Assembly: GCA_963513935.1 (NCBI GenBank)
Contig: OY740769.1
Coordinates: 36,731,120-36,795,119, forward strand
DNA: 64,000 nucleotides
Direction of reading: 5' to 3'
Source: Aphrophora alni
Lineage: Eukaryota > Arthropoda > Insecta > Hemiptera > Aphrophoridae
Shown here: one piece after another, positions 38,501 through 52,300 of the stretch
Layout of the letters: every line of letters begins with the position of its first letter
How positions within the stretch are numbered: position 1 is the stretch's first letter
Translations under genes and position numbers: made by a program
The notes under the pieces: generated by a model
Databases searched by the model: none
Told to the model about the DNA's origin: nothing
What the model saw: only the letters and a program-made list of their open reading frames with translations

Positions 38501-40519
38501 TCTGCCGAACTAAATTTAGTCACTCTCGTTCAAATACCTTGTCATTGAAGTGAACCCAGCCGTGAAGCCTATATGTATTTTACATCACAGTAAACAGCAT
38601 TGAATACGAAAACAATGGGTTCAATTTATAACTCAATTCATAAATATACCGAATTTTAAACAGTGTTTTAAAAAAGCATTTTTTTATAAATGTGTAATGA
38701 AAAATATAGTAAGAAGGTAGATAGAAGGTATCTTTCTATTTTGTTAGTCAGGTAAAATTTGTCAGCGAGAAAGTTTTTCGTAAAAAGTAGAAATTATAGT
38801 TAATAAATTTAGTTATATCTATTTTTTTATTAGTGGTTTAGCTATGGAATGTGAAAGAAGAATTTTTGTAATGCTCAGCGCGCAGTCACATATTTGAAAC
38901 AATGGCCCAGCCGGCAAGAATCAAGTATCAGAGGCGGCCCATCCCATATTTTGGACGCTCTTATACCGTGTTTTGTGGAAGATGGACTGTCGACGTAAAC
39001 AGGCGATCACAACAGTTGTATTTATTATTATAAACTGGGGTGTATAACTTACAATATAAATTATTTTCCGGTGTCAAGTGTGACTACCGCCGAGCGTTAT
39101 TATTGTTTACACATCATACAACATAAACCGCTAATAAAAAATATATATATACCTAAACTGATTAAGTAATTTAAACTCTTTACGAACAACTTCCCCGCTG
39201 ACAAAATTTACCTGACCGAAAAATAAAAAAAACTTAAAAAATTTTAACCAACTTCAAAATCTGGGAAACCATGGACCTGTTGGTTGCACAATCAGTAATA
39301 TGGTGTTAATAAGGGAGAAACGAATAGGGCTGAAAAGTTGATTTGTCTTTAAGTGTAATTTTTGTAATGTCAAAGAGTCAGTCTGGTCCGAAGTGGAAAA
39401 AAACTGTGAAATGGACATAAATACTAGCGCCGTAAGCGGAACTATCACCACTGGTGGGAGCCACAGCCAGCTAGAAGAATTCCTCTCCACCCTAAATGTA
39501 CCACTGATGAGCAACAAAACGTTCATAAAGTATGAGATAAGGTCCGTCAGGGGCTGATTGATACAAGATCCAATCTTGGCCAGAAAAGTCACTTTCTGAA
39601 CTAAAGAAAAAAATGACACGATCGGTCCTGTTAACAAAAATCATAACTTCTTTTTTCAAGTACAGGGACAACTTCATGTAACCAAAAGAAGATACTGCCA
39701 GTTTGCTTTGTGGACCCCCAAAGGACTGAAAGAGATGATTAATTTTGGAAGGTAAACATGAAAGCGAAACTTGAACATTTTTACATGGACTGTCTACTTC
39801 CGGAGCTAGTCGATCTACGTCATATCCGTTCCATGCCCATCGGAAACCCGAAATATGTCATCGAAGAACAGGAGAAGTTAAGAGAAAGAAAAAAAAAAGC
39901 TAAGGTAAATAATCTTTGTTGGTTAATTTTTGTGCCTTTTGACATGTTTCTAATGTAAAGTGTAGTATGTTTTTTAATGTATTTTCTTGGTGTATGCTAT
40001 AATATTTAATTATTTGAATTTCAGCTTTTTTTGATCGAATATGATCTTTCGCTGTGTAAATAATTTCATTAGTTCCATATTTAAAACTGTGATTCTATAT
40101 TATTTAGCATAAAGGTTTTGAATTTATATAAATGGTGATTAGCCAATTAAATATTACACATTCAATTTAAATCGCAATCCTTTTTAACAATCTTGTGTGC
40201 TTTTAAATTTGTGTTCTTGAATTATGGTATACTCCATAAATAATGTTTTTGTGAGTTCCATTTTAAGAACGTTGATTCCATTTACGGCAGTTTTATCTAT
40301 TGGGGGTGTCTATTGGTAAAAAACATAGGCCTACATGTATACATATATTTTGTTCGTAGTACAGAGTTTACTTATATATGCTTGTATTATGAAAATTTAT
40401 ATTGTTGTATATTATGCTGATTGTACCATAAATTTGTATATGCTTGTGTTTAGTTAAATAATTGTTGTAGATTCATTTTTGGGCGTTTTGTAATGTTTCT
40501 AACTTTTATTTAAAGTGTG

Positions 40520-40597
<78 letters not shown>

Positions 40598-43500
40598 GTA
40601 TGCCTGTATAATACTTCATTTAATAACTTGTCACCTTTTTTGATCAAATATGATTTTTCTTTGAATAAATAATGTCATCGGTTCCATATTAAAAACTTTA
40701 ATCCTACATTATTTAAAGGTTTAGAATGAATATAAATAGCTATTAGCAGATTAAATATAACGTAATCAATCTAAATCGCAGTCCTTTATGGATGAAAATC
40801 TTGTGTGTTGAATTTCGTGTTTTCGAATTGTGGTATATTCCGTAAATAGTTTGTTTGTGAATTATGTGTCCCATTTACTGTAATAACAAAACAGACTTGT
40901 ATACATAAAAATATATGTTCGTAATACTTATTTTACTTTTGTATCTTTGTATTATGAAAAACGATATTACTATATATTATGACATATACTTGTATATGTA
41001 TGTGTATTGTATGTTTTCACGTTGGCTGTTCTACATTGAATAAAGTAGAATAAGGCTTAATTATATGAAATAGTGTTCTATATTAAACGCTAACAGCTAT
41101 ATATCAAATTTGAAAACCCCTTTACTAAATAAATTTGTATATTATCTTTCAAATTTGTATAATTTGTATACCTTATGTTTAATTTAAACAGTTAATTGTT
41201 GGCAATAGTTTTTAAATATTTCTGATAGCTGTAAATAAATTAAACTCAAAGGTAACATTTTTTGTTAATTCAGGGAAAGGAAACTAAACTTCTGTTTGGT
41301 TGGTTCATTAAAAATGAATATTAAAACCTTATTTTCCGAATCGAATTAGTATTGTTGGAAGAGTTATGTTTACAAAAATATAACTTCATGTATGTTACAC
41401 ATGGATACGAGAACTAAATGAATAATTATAATTGTAATTATAAGTGAAGGGTTGTGAATGTGTGACACATCGTCAAGAATACTGGATATTCTATTGGTTG
41501 TATCGTTCTAAGTTCTGTTGTATATAAGACTTTTGATAAGAGAAAAGTACGAATTTTATTGTGTTCTATATCAGTTATTTTATTCATTTACATGAACAAT
41601 TTTGGTGTGTCCGTTTTGAAATCCTGTATTTTGTTTCAAAAATTACTGTTGAATACACAAATTTACCTTACAAAATAAATATACTTTATGCGCAAATCAA
41701 TTAAAGCGATATTTGTACTGCTTGACAATTTAATTAATTATTTACCCTACTTATATTTTTTGTCAATAGCCTACATTGTGTCCTCATTTATATCAACAAA
41801 TGGAGACAATTGAGTTTTGGAACACTCTGTATAGGTTTCGACGCTCTATCAAAATTGTCATCTTAGTGCGCTTTACAGGCCGATAGCCAATATGCCAACT
41901 ATAACCAATAACTACTAATAGGTTTTAGTAATCATTGCTATAACTCGCCGAGCGCTTGGAACTGTGAAGACCGCTCATAGCGGAAAGGTATTGGCAGTGA
42001 ACAATGGAGTGGATGGGGTGTGAAATGTGAAAGTTGGAGGGGCTAAGGTTGACGTGAGCCACTGGTGGTCATTATGACAGATTCTTAGTGCGGGTGGTGG
42101 GCCACTACATTGAAGGCAACATCAAAAGACGATTTACAAACTGACTCCTGCCGCCTCTTAATACGAAAATTTAACTGAATTTTTTTTATAGATTTTCACA
42201 GCGTAATTGTTGACAATTTTTATTAATTGCATGCTGAATTTCAATTTACACCATCTTAAAAAAAGAAGTGGGTGAAGGTATAATTCACATTATTTTACAA
42301 ATATTTTTCATGACCACATAATTTGATCAATATACAATTATTTCTCATTAATAATTCACTTATTTTGCTGATAACCATAGTAAAATTTTATTCTCTTTAA
42401 TTCATTTTTGATCACATCAGACATTTGTCATTTATTTATCTTACATTTGCGTTTCACAATTGTAATTACTAATTTTATCAGATATTTGCAATTCACAAAT
42501 GTAATTATTAAGGTTTATCAACTTTCCTTTGATATCCATAACATATTGCTATCTTTCAAAAATCAATTCAATATATATGAGAAATGTTTGTAAGAATAAT
42601 TTTTGAATATAGAGAAATTAGAATGTTTGATCTCTGATTACTGTTTGATTGTAAATTGTGCAATTAAATAGACTAATTAGTGGTCAAGTTTTACAGTGAT
42701 CTCAGATCAAACTATGTTTATATTTAAATGAAGTAAGATAACTTTTGTATGTATATATGCACCTTGTTTTCTATAAAGTCTAGCCAATTCACTGAATCTT
42801 ACATCATAACAAATTCCCAAGCCTATTTTCCATGGTCCGATATTGAAAATCGATAAATTATTTCCTGGACTCAAGACTTCCGACTCTTTGAATGTTATGC
42901 CTCCAGGTATATCTATATCAAATAAATGTACCTGGAAATAAGCATCAAAAACATTATTTAACTATTATTCAGGGAATATTTTTTAATTTTCTTTATGTAC
43001 AGTTTTAACTTTGCTGTGTATTATTATTTAAATCGCAATTAAATTAGAACAATTGTGCAATCAAACCTGTTATTAGAGTATATGTGGTATTCAAAGTAAT
43101 TTCATACAATGTTTAATAGCCTAATATTATAATATACAGATGTTTTTTTAGATGATCAAGAAGACAGTTTTTTATTTTATATATTTTATTTATTCCTTCA
43201 TATTTATGCACATTTATGGACCAGTATTTGTGAACATTAAAAAGGAACTGTCACTAGACAGTCGCTAAATGGATGATTACCAAATTTTTATTATTTTTTA
43301 AAAATTAAAATGAAAATCTACAAAGTGAGATTTTACGAATCTCTACTAAATTGTAAAAAAAATAATAATAATAATTTTGAATAATTTCAAGAAAAGAAAA
43401 CCTTTTTAGTTATTAAGAGTTTAATGAAAGAAATATTACTTTAAGAAGAATAATTTTAAATTATATTACATCAGACAAGACTTGAACATACAAGATAAAA

Positions 43501-46500
43501 CAGATTCTGACATATTTGTACAAAGTTCTGACCAGCACATGGTTTAGTTGAAAATTATTACACAAGATGATTAAAAAAATTAATTACAAACTATAACTTG
43601 TAAATGAATTTGGAAATTCAATTTTGAATCAAACTAGTACAAGATTAATGGTGCATTACCTGGTTAGTAGAAAGATAGATAGTTTGGCCTAATAATGCAT
43701 TTAAACAAATAGTTGAATAACTAACTTGAATGCGAAAAAACTTCTTTTATAATACATATAATTACATTATTCACTTTATTATTATTTTTTTAATGGGTTG
43801 ATATCACTTAACTTTTGTTTGATTAATTACCAATAACGCTAATGAATGAAGTTTCAAGTAGGATATAAAGTAGGAAGACTGCTTTAAGGGCTAGCCATGA
43901 TGACAGGAAACAGAGAACAAGCTCTCGAGGAAGATTATATGGTTTCAGGTGTTCCACATGTGTCTTTTAAACATAATCGGTGGAATTCAAGAAAGAGTAT
44001 GTAACTGTTATAGGGGTCAGAAAGTCGATAATACAGAAAGGACCAATCTACTTGGGCATGAGTTTGGCTGTCCTTTTGTTAGTAACGGAACTGATATTGT
44101 ATACTATGCCTTGCACCAGAAAAATTGACCAATTCTGAAAAAATGGGGTTTGCGGAATTTGTTATAGTTTCTTTCAGCCTTTGGTGCACACTTAGGATAT
44201 TGTTTTTGGCCTAGCGCCAAGTGAGAGAGGGGTTGCTGTTTACCTTAGGCAGAAGCTTGTTTATATTCCAGCTAATGGTGAGTGTGGTTTAAAGCAGAAA
44301 ATTGAAAAGGAGTTTAAAAGGAGATGTTTTGAGAGTCCCATATTGAATAAAATTTAATGTCAGCTGTAGCCAAAAAAAGAAGTTGTCCCAAGAAGTTTGA
44401 GTTTTAGAGTGATGTGTAATAATTACAGATTTGAGACTCCTATTTAGACGTTTCATATTTATTTATTATTTTCTTGTTTGGTATAAAAAAACAGCAAGGC
44501 TGGGGTACGTATAAGAATTGTCATTCCATATATCATACAAAGAGAGAGTTCTCCTTCTTAAGTTACAGCCATTTATAAAAAATAAAACACACATACTTAC
44601 ATAAGGAACAAAACAACAGCAGGCCTACATCTCAAAATATAGTCTACTGGTTCAGGTAGGCTACTCCTCCACCGAGTAAAATGCCCGTTTAGTAGGGTAA
44701 TTTTTAAAGTTCTTCTCAAACTTACTAAAAGAATTAATTTCTTTCAAATACTGAGACAGTCCATTGTACAACTTCAAACCCGAGTAGCATACAATATGTT
44801 CATATATTTTTAGTCTATGAATTGGGTATTGGAGTATTTGCTACTGCAAGTAATACTTGTGTTTGTACTGACTGATACCACTACGGTTGGTTCTGATGCA
44901 TGTCCAGAATGAGGTACTACAGTTCTTGGATTTGGAAAAATGAGGCACATGAATTGAAGGTTTTTTTGCTTCATGCCTTTTTACTTAATGGTCATTTCCA
45001 TTTTCACTTCTATTTCCATTGGAAGGCTAAGGATGATAAGAGGAGAAGTCTGGAGACAAAGCCTTGATAATGAGATTAACTACTTCAACCTCTAATTTAT
45101 CAATCAACAAGACCCATGAATCCTGTTTGATTTCATTCACAAAAAGGTGAAATTTTTCTCTGTCCCTGAGGACGGTAAAAGAGATCTTGGGCCAAATTAT
45201 TAAATCTCTCGATGGGGATACAAAAGTTTAGCACTTCCTTGTGAAATTCTCCGAATGAAGATTACTTAAGTAAGTACAAGTATTAAGATCCCTGCACATA
45301 AGGCATCAGGACACTCAGGATTCTACTACGAATGTCCAGATACATTTTAATTATATTTAAAGACACATTACATAATCTATATATTTTTCGAGGCCAAAAC
45401 CTGGTGTATGAAATGGTAGATATAAGTTTTTCTGCAAGACAAAGTTCACCATTCAAAGAGTCGGTCAACACTTGGTTACGATTACGGATCACAGACGACT
45501 GCCCTGATACACTTGTCGGCGATTGTTAAGGCCCCCCCCCCTTTAAGGGGAATAGTTTTAATCTTTAAAACTACAATTTCATTTTAATAAATAAACAATA
45601 ATGTTTTTTACTAGTATTATACGCTTTTTCTCTTCTAAATAATCTGTCATAGTATATTTTGCTCAGATTGTAAAAGAGATCACTCCTCACCCCACCCACT
45701 TTTAATATAGAGCAAGGCCACAAATGAATGATGCTACAAGCAGAGCAGATGACCATGAGTGTGCTGTACTTCTAGCCACACATCTGACGTTGTTTTCCTC
45801 TGCTCCCAGTACTCCCACTCCCAAACTGTGTGCTGTGCTGTGTTGTAGTTGTGTTGTAAACAGTTGTGTATTTATTTTTAAATAACACCCAATTCCGAAA
45901 TTATATATTATTATGAAACATATATATCCAAGTGGTAATAAAAAAAGAAAGGAAAAGAAGAGAAAATACTCAGAGGTAGCTAAATGTTCACAAAGTTTAC
46001 ATTTTTGGCTAACTAGTTCCATTTATTAGTCATCGAGAGAGAATGACAGTACAGGTAAGGAGGAATAAATTATCTATAAAAATACAACCGACTGGCTCAT
46101 TGCAAAATAGTGAGAACCAATTAAGACACCTAAGAACATGAAATTTCTAAACTGTCTAAAGTTGACAGAAGTCATTTCTAAACTGTCTAAAGTTTACAGA
46201 AGTCATTTAGTGATAGAACAAAAACAGTTTGCAGACCAATATAAGTGTGTCATAAAGATTGAAGTAATTAATTTCTTTTAAATAACAAGATAGGCCTATA
46301 CTGAATAATGATGAAGAAAACAGTGAGGATGATGATTTAACAAGGCCAAGTAACATGTGAGAAAGTCAATTCCAAACTTAAAATTATAAAGTACAGGCTT
46401 AGATCAACTTTAAACAAAGCACCACGAATCATGTCCGCTGGGCGATAGCCAATAGGAGCAAGAGTAGCGCGCTGTTGTCAATCCAAACAGCTCCATGCAC

Positions 46501-49256
46501 AAAGCTAACCCCTGAGCGAGGCTACCGATGGCTTGTAATAGATTTGCATAATTCAGTACTTTATTGCGTTTTTGTAGTAATAATTATATCCCCTGTAAAA
46601 AATAATAAAAACTTAGAACAAAAATAAATATTAATTTTTAATTGAAGTTTTTAGAAATTTAAGGAGGAAATTTTCTATTACATTTATTTATTTAGTCTGA
46701 AAAATTTGTTTTCTTTGAGAAATATTTGATAATTTGTTCACGAAGAAGGAAAGTAGCTACAGATGTATTGTTTTTTCAAAGTCGTTCATTAAATTATGCA
46801 TTTTGCAACTGTGTTACAAAATAAAATTCAATATCTATGATTATTCCAAGTGTCTTAAATAAATGTTAACTGCAGAATAATCACAGTACCAAGTGATGTC
46901 ATAATGGGTAAACAAGTTGGCAAACCCGAAAGGTCCCTATTGGTTTCTTCAAGGTCAGGCTGTCTACTGGCTCCTTCTTTATTGAAGGACTTGACTCATG
47001 ACAGCTTGTATAAATCAAGGGTTATTGTCTAACCTATTGTTTATGAATGTAGAATAAGACTTATTTGGTAATTCAAATAAAAATTCAATTTTAGATGAAT
47101 TGGTAATAAACAAGTGAAGAACTTAAGAAATAGTTGCTAGGTTATTACAATTGTTACATGTAGGATAAAGATTTTAAAGTGTTTAATGTTAATTCATAGC
47201 ATAACTAGTGTGATTCTTACCAGTAGTATTTATTAATTAATTTACCTATATTTTTGAAATAAGCATTAGGTAGGTCATTTAGGCCTAGAGGGTTAAAGCC
47301 ATGTAAATTTAAATTATTTGCACATTAACACCCATATCCCTGCTAAGTATTAAAATTCAGGAGCGCCTAAACTAGTTCTAGATGAGGGTCCCTGAGGATG
47401 CCAGTCCCATGTCTGTTACAGACAATGAAAATTTGAGGATTAGGCCAGTTGAAGTTACTCCAATTAAACCTATAGTTAAGTTGGCTAAGTTAGCTCCAAG
47501 GTTTAAACCAAGTGGATGGTCGAATTATTTCGCAAGGAACTCATGGCAGCTGAGAAACCCATTTTAAAATTGGTTAACACCTGCTTTAAGTTGAGATGCT
47601 GTGTTGTAATAGCGTAATAAGAGGAAAATCCTGATCCGTCACCAAAATCAACAAAGCTTTTACCAACTAGACACCTCTCAAAAAAACACCTACTCAAGTA
47701 CAAATTTATTAAATATTTTCCCGATTCAAGATTTTCTATATCATTGCTAAAGGACACAAAAGGTGTTCTCAGTTAAATTCAACTGTTGAGCAATGTTTTA
47801 AGTGGTGAAATGATATGCTAGGATTCACCCCTTTGAGAAAGTGGCTTCTCATGAAAATCATCATTTTCTCCATCTCATTGATTGATCCACCTCTGACAAC
47901 CACATCGAAGGCGAGATCTGTCTTTTTTAAACTGTTTATTACTTTTAAGTATAATTTGGAGTGGTTGTTCAACGGAATTATTAAATTTTAAACAATCTTG
48001 TTAAAGATATTAGAGGTTAAAATAAGGATAGGTTATTGGTGGTGACATCATCAGAAATTTCAACAACACTGGCTTGTATGCTCAGTGCTATACCGATGAT
48101 GTTATGATAATTATTGTTGGCAAGTTTACATCAATTGTCACAAAATCCTTGGACAAGCACTAAGGACAGTAGAACATTGGTGCAAGAAAGTCAGTGAATC
48201 CGGTCAAGACTGGTAATGTATCATTCATTAGATAAAGAAGTTAAAGGGTCCTGGACCTGTAACTTTCTTTGGTACTGAAATCAAAATGGGAACCGAGGTT
48301 AAGTATTTCAGATGAGTCCTGGATAATAGACTTAACTGGGGTTCACATATGTCATGTTGTTGATAGGGATAAATATTCACTTATCATATTGAGGGGCATG
48401 ATAGGTAGGGTATGGGTTTTAAGGCCAAAGTTGATGTTTAGTCTTTACACTTTTGTGTTTAAAACCTACCAAGACATATTGGTGCCATTGTGTGGTGCAC
48501 TAAAGTAGAAATCCAGAAATTCGGTATAAGTAAGAGCGCTCACCAAAATGACACGAGACACTGATCTGACAACAACATGATCGCAAAGTAACAGTGATGT
48601 AACATTCTTATTACTTAAAACCTATCGAAGTAACTAATGTCTGCGAACAAGAATGGCTTCATCGTCTTCTGGTGATGAAGATACTTTAGCGCTAGTAAAC
48701 CTTATAAATATTAACAATAGTTATCGGCAAAAGAAGCGTTTTTGGGTGCATTCCGTTATGGAGAAGAAATAGTTATGAAAAATGTGCGTTTAGAGTTTTT
48801 AAAGAACTGAACATGTTTCCTGAAAGATTTCAGTCGTTTTACCGAATGCACAAAGAAATATTTAATTTATTGGTTGAAAAAATTGCTCATAAGATTTAAA
48901 AAAAAGATACTAACTTCAGGGAGTCTGTAACACCTGAAGAACGTCTTTTAATAACGTTAAGGTAAGTGTTATTTTTGAAACAGTTGAATTAAAGTCATAC
49001 TGTGTGCAATAAAAAGGAAGCAACTAATTTTGATTAAATTAAGGCACTGAAACATGGCTAAAATTCAGAAATATCCTGTTTTGCCCACTATAGTTTGTTT
49101 AAAAGTTTATAAAACACTATAAAAATGTTTAAAAGTTATGTAACCTCAAAAGTTACAAATTTATAAATTATGTAGGTATAAATAATTAATTAAAAAGTCA
49201 ATTATTTTATGAATAGGTTTTGTTGATACTATGTAATCATTTGCTTTTTGAATAGA

Positions 49257-49324
<68 letters not shown>

Positions 49325-52300
49325 GATAAATAACACTTCCAATAGTTGATATATTATGAAAATTGTAATTGAAATTGAATACAATATTAAAATGAAACGT
49401 AAAAATCAAATAATATTGTGAAATTGTAAATAGACAGAAGTTAAATAAATTTGACGTATTCTATACCGTATAAGCAACGCACAAGTGACACGCAACAAAA
49501 AGTAGAGCATGCTGCACTTAAATGACAGTGATATGATTGTTGTGTGTCTTTAACGTGTTGGATCATGTCGGTGAGCGCTGACTCATATGCTAACCTTTGT
49601 CTAACTTGAAAATGACGTCATGTCACAATCATGTAACTGTCACGTCACTATCATATCATCTTGGTGAGCGCTCAGCCTAAGACTGGAGGGAATTCAGAAA
49701 CTTGCCTATCTTATAATAACAGGAGCTGTTTGTAGTGCTCTTAGAGCATCTTTGGACTGTTGCCTTAACATTCTTCCTACAGACCTGTTCGTTAGGACAA
49801 ATAGTGCTTATTGTCTACAATCCGTGGGTTTATAGAAACAGTCTCATGGTAAGATGGGACACTCTAAAATCATAACAATGGTAACTGTGAATTATATATT
49901 AGACATGATCTCAGACGATATGAAAACGTGTTGCTCTTTCTCAAAGTCATTTGTTGTGGAAATACCAGAACACAAGAAATGGTCTGAGGGAAGATGACCC
50001 ATCCCTGAAAGTGGATGACCCATCCCCTGGGGAACTGAAGTGGTTTACAGACGGTTTAAAAACTAAATGTGGAACAGGCACCGTTATCTGTGGAGGCAAA
50101 TTTGGTTAGATAACTTTACTATGAATAGTTCATCCCACAGTGTTTTAGTCAGATATATAGTCAACTCTAATGGATTGGGTACAGATAAGGAAATTTGCAT
50201 CTATAGCGACAGTCAACCATTCTTGAAAGCACTAGATTCCAAACAATTTAGATCAAAGTGGAGTAAGAGTGCTTCAAGACCGTAGCATCGCTTGATGGTC
50301 GTAAAAATGTTACTCTTTCTTGGGTGCTAGAACATGCAGGAATTAGTGGAAATAAGATTGATGACATGCTAGCAAATAAAGCATTGGCAATGAAGTTCAT
50401 AGGACCAGAGCTGTTTTGTGGAATCTTCAAGAAAAGGGGATATATTCGCCATCAACACTTGAGCTGAGAAAGAACATGGGACAAGTTGGAGGAACATCTC
50501 AGGTCTGAGAATGGATAAACTCACACTTCATGCCCCCTCTAAAAATTGTATCAGACCTTATCAAGTTAAGCTGGTGCAATATAAGGAAGATAGTAGACTG
50601 AATCAAGAGGGTATTGTCACTTTTAGAAAGTAGATGCACAGGATGGGAATCTCCATGGTGGAACCTCTGTGCAGAAGATGTGGAATGCACAACAAGACTG
50701 CAGACCACCTGCTCTTAGGCTGTAGCAGTCTTGAGCAGGAAAGGATAGCATTCTTTGGAAATGTGGAGAAAGGTCTAACAATTCCCCAAGACAACCTCAT
50801 AGAAAAGATCCTTAAATTTGGTGAATCTATATATGACGTTGCTTAGCACATCGTTTAATGGCTGAACGCCTTGGGCAACATGGACCACCTAAAGTGAATT
50901 GAAGGGGCTCCAAATGTATAATTTTTAATTAAGGTTCTGATTTTGATGAAATTCATAGTATTAGTGTATTTTGAAGCAATGAGTAATCTAAATTCTTAGA
51001 AATACAAAACAAATTTTAAATAATCAATAAATTATATATTGTTGATTATTTAACTATATAATTATTTAACCTTTTCGCTGCGTATTAAAATCCATGAATG
51101 TCCCTATAAATTGCAATTATGAAGGAAAAATTATTTTTTTTCATTAAGGCTTTTTTTATTTAAATATTTCTTTATTAGTGTATGTTGCACTAATATATAC
51201 TTTTAATTTTTAAATAAATGTATTTTTACATATGTAAAACATTATTTTAAGCCCTAAAAACATTGAAAAATGTTCTTTTTTAAAAATAAGTTTATATGCC
51301 TTGAAAATTAAAAAAAAACTCATTAAATAGCACTTACTTTAAAGGAAAATGGAAATACTATAAGTCTATAACACTTTAATTTTAAAACATGCATATATTT
51401 ACAATAATTGTGTAATAACTTACTCATTGTGTAAGAAGCGATGGTAGCACTATTTTTACTGATGTCAGAAACAACTGTGGTAATTCACACTTCACTGTCA
51501 CAGTTTTACACTTTCACTTTTTGAGTACTAAAAAACTAATCCTATCACCTAATAATGTTTTCTTATGTATAATAAATATAAATAATATTGTTATTCAAAA
51601 TAAACAAAAAAAGTATCCATTATACAAAAACAAACATAAGTAGAAAAAAAAACAATAACAAAATTCTAGCCTAGCTAACACTCCTAAATTACACTTCTTG
51701 ATTTTAGAATAATGTTCATAAATTTTGCTTCTAGTATAGAATATCGTAATAATAAATTTGTTATTTTGAATACTTAAAAATGTTTATAGAATAAAGCTCC
51801 TCTGTTGTTATTTTAAATACGATTTTTTTATGAAAAGAGGTTAGGATTAATCACCAATACAGTACATACCTTATAATAATATACGTCCTCTTAAGCCAAC
51901 ACTAAATCACTTCAGAACTTTGATTAAATTAAAAAAATTATACACTGCAACAATTACTAGTATCATAAATAAATATAATTACAAACATAAACACAAAACT
52001 AATTGAAAAACATCGAAAACATAGTAAATTCTTCACTAAACTCCCGCATGGAACGTCAACAAAAACATGTGACACTACGAAGTTTCAAAGGCTTCCAACA
52101 GGAAGCAGCACATACTTGAGGCTAAATAACATCGTTTCTATTCAGTTGGGACTATAATCGACTTACGCAGCCAAATGAGAAGTTTTTCTGAAGTCGTGGA
52201 CTAAAGTCGATTTACGCAGTGAACGGTAAAAATGTCAAATCGACTATAGTCGATTTACGCAGTGTAAAGGTTAAACAATGAGAGAAAAGTAACATTTGTT

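Larger units (their letters stand above)
37343..42157 (+). mobile_element. TTAA-flanked DNA transposon (Kolobok-like) with mutator-like transposase and YqaJ-like domain
   Basis: The ends are GAGGCGACAGGAGTCA (37343-37358) and, inverted, GAGGCGGCAGGAGTCA (42142-42157), 15 of 16 identical. Each is directly flanked by TTAA (37339-37342 and 42158-42161). The element is 4,815 bp and lies antisense to NIT2. Plus-strand exons inside resemble an arthropod protein type in which a mutator-like transposase domain precedes a YqaJ-type nuclease domain. TTAA duplication with ends not starting CC points to Kolobok rather than piggyBac. Internal deletion and stops show it is not autonomous. The TSD and ends are seen directly; the superfamily is an inference. 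Confidence 0.7.
37237..42762 (-). other. NIT2 intron 4, almost wholly one transposon
   Basis: Of 5,526 bp, 4,815 belong to the TTAA-flanked element at 37343-42157. Without it the intron would be about 0.7 kb. Confidence 0.85.
48000..50950 (+). mobile_element. non-LTR retrotransposon with RNase H, interrupted by a Harbinger insertion
   Basis: Before the insertion, [13 protein letters not shown] (the YADD active-site block, 48094-48130), [31 protein letters not shown] and [19 protein letters not shown] are readable. After it come [17 protein letters not shown], then the RNase H pieces [21 protein letters not shown] (50188-50240) and [20 protein letters not shown], and a C-terminal [20 protein letters not shown] knuckle ending near 50846. 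This is the order of the I/Loa/R1-type clades with RNase H. Numerous stops and shifts. Antisense to NIT2. Confidence 0.85.

Noticed and set aside
45702..46022. 106-codon minus-strand frame with hydrophobic stretches
   Set aside because: No recognisable family; the plus strand here carries a better-supported hAT-like start.
47382..47757. 61- and 84-codon frames upstream of the retrotransposon
   Set aside because: No domain recognised; possibly ORF1 remains, but not supportable as genes.
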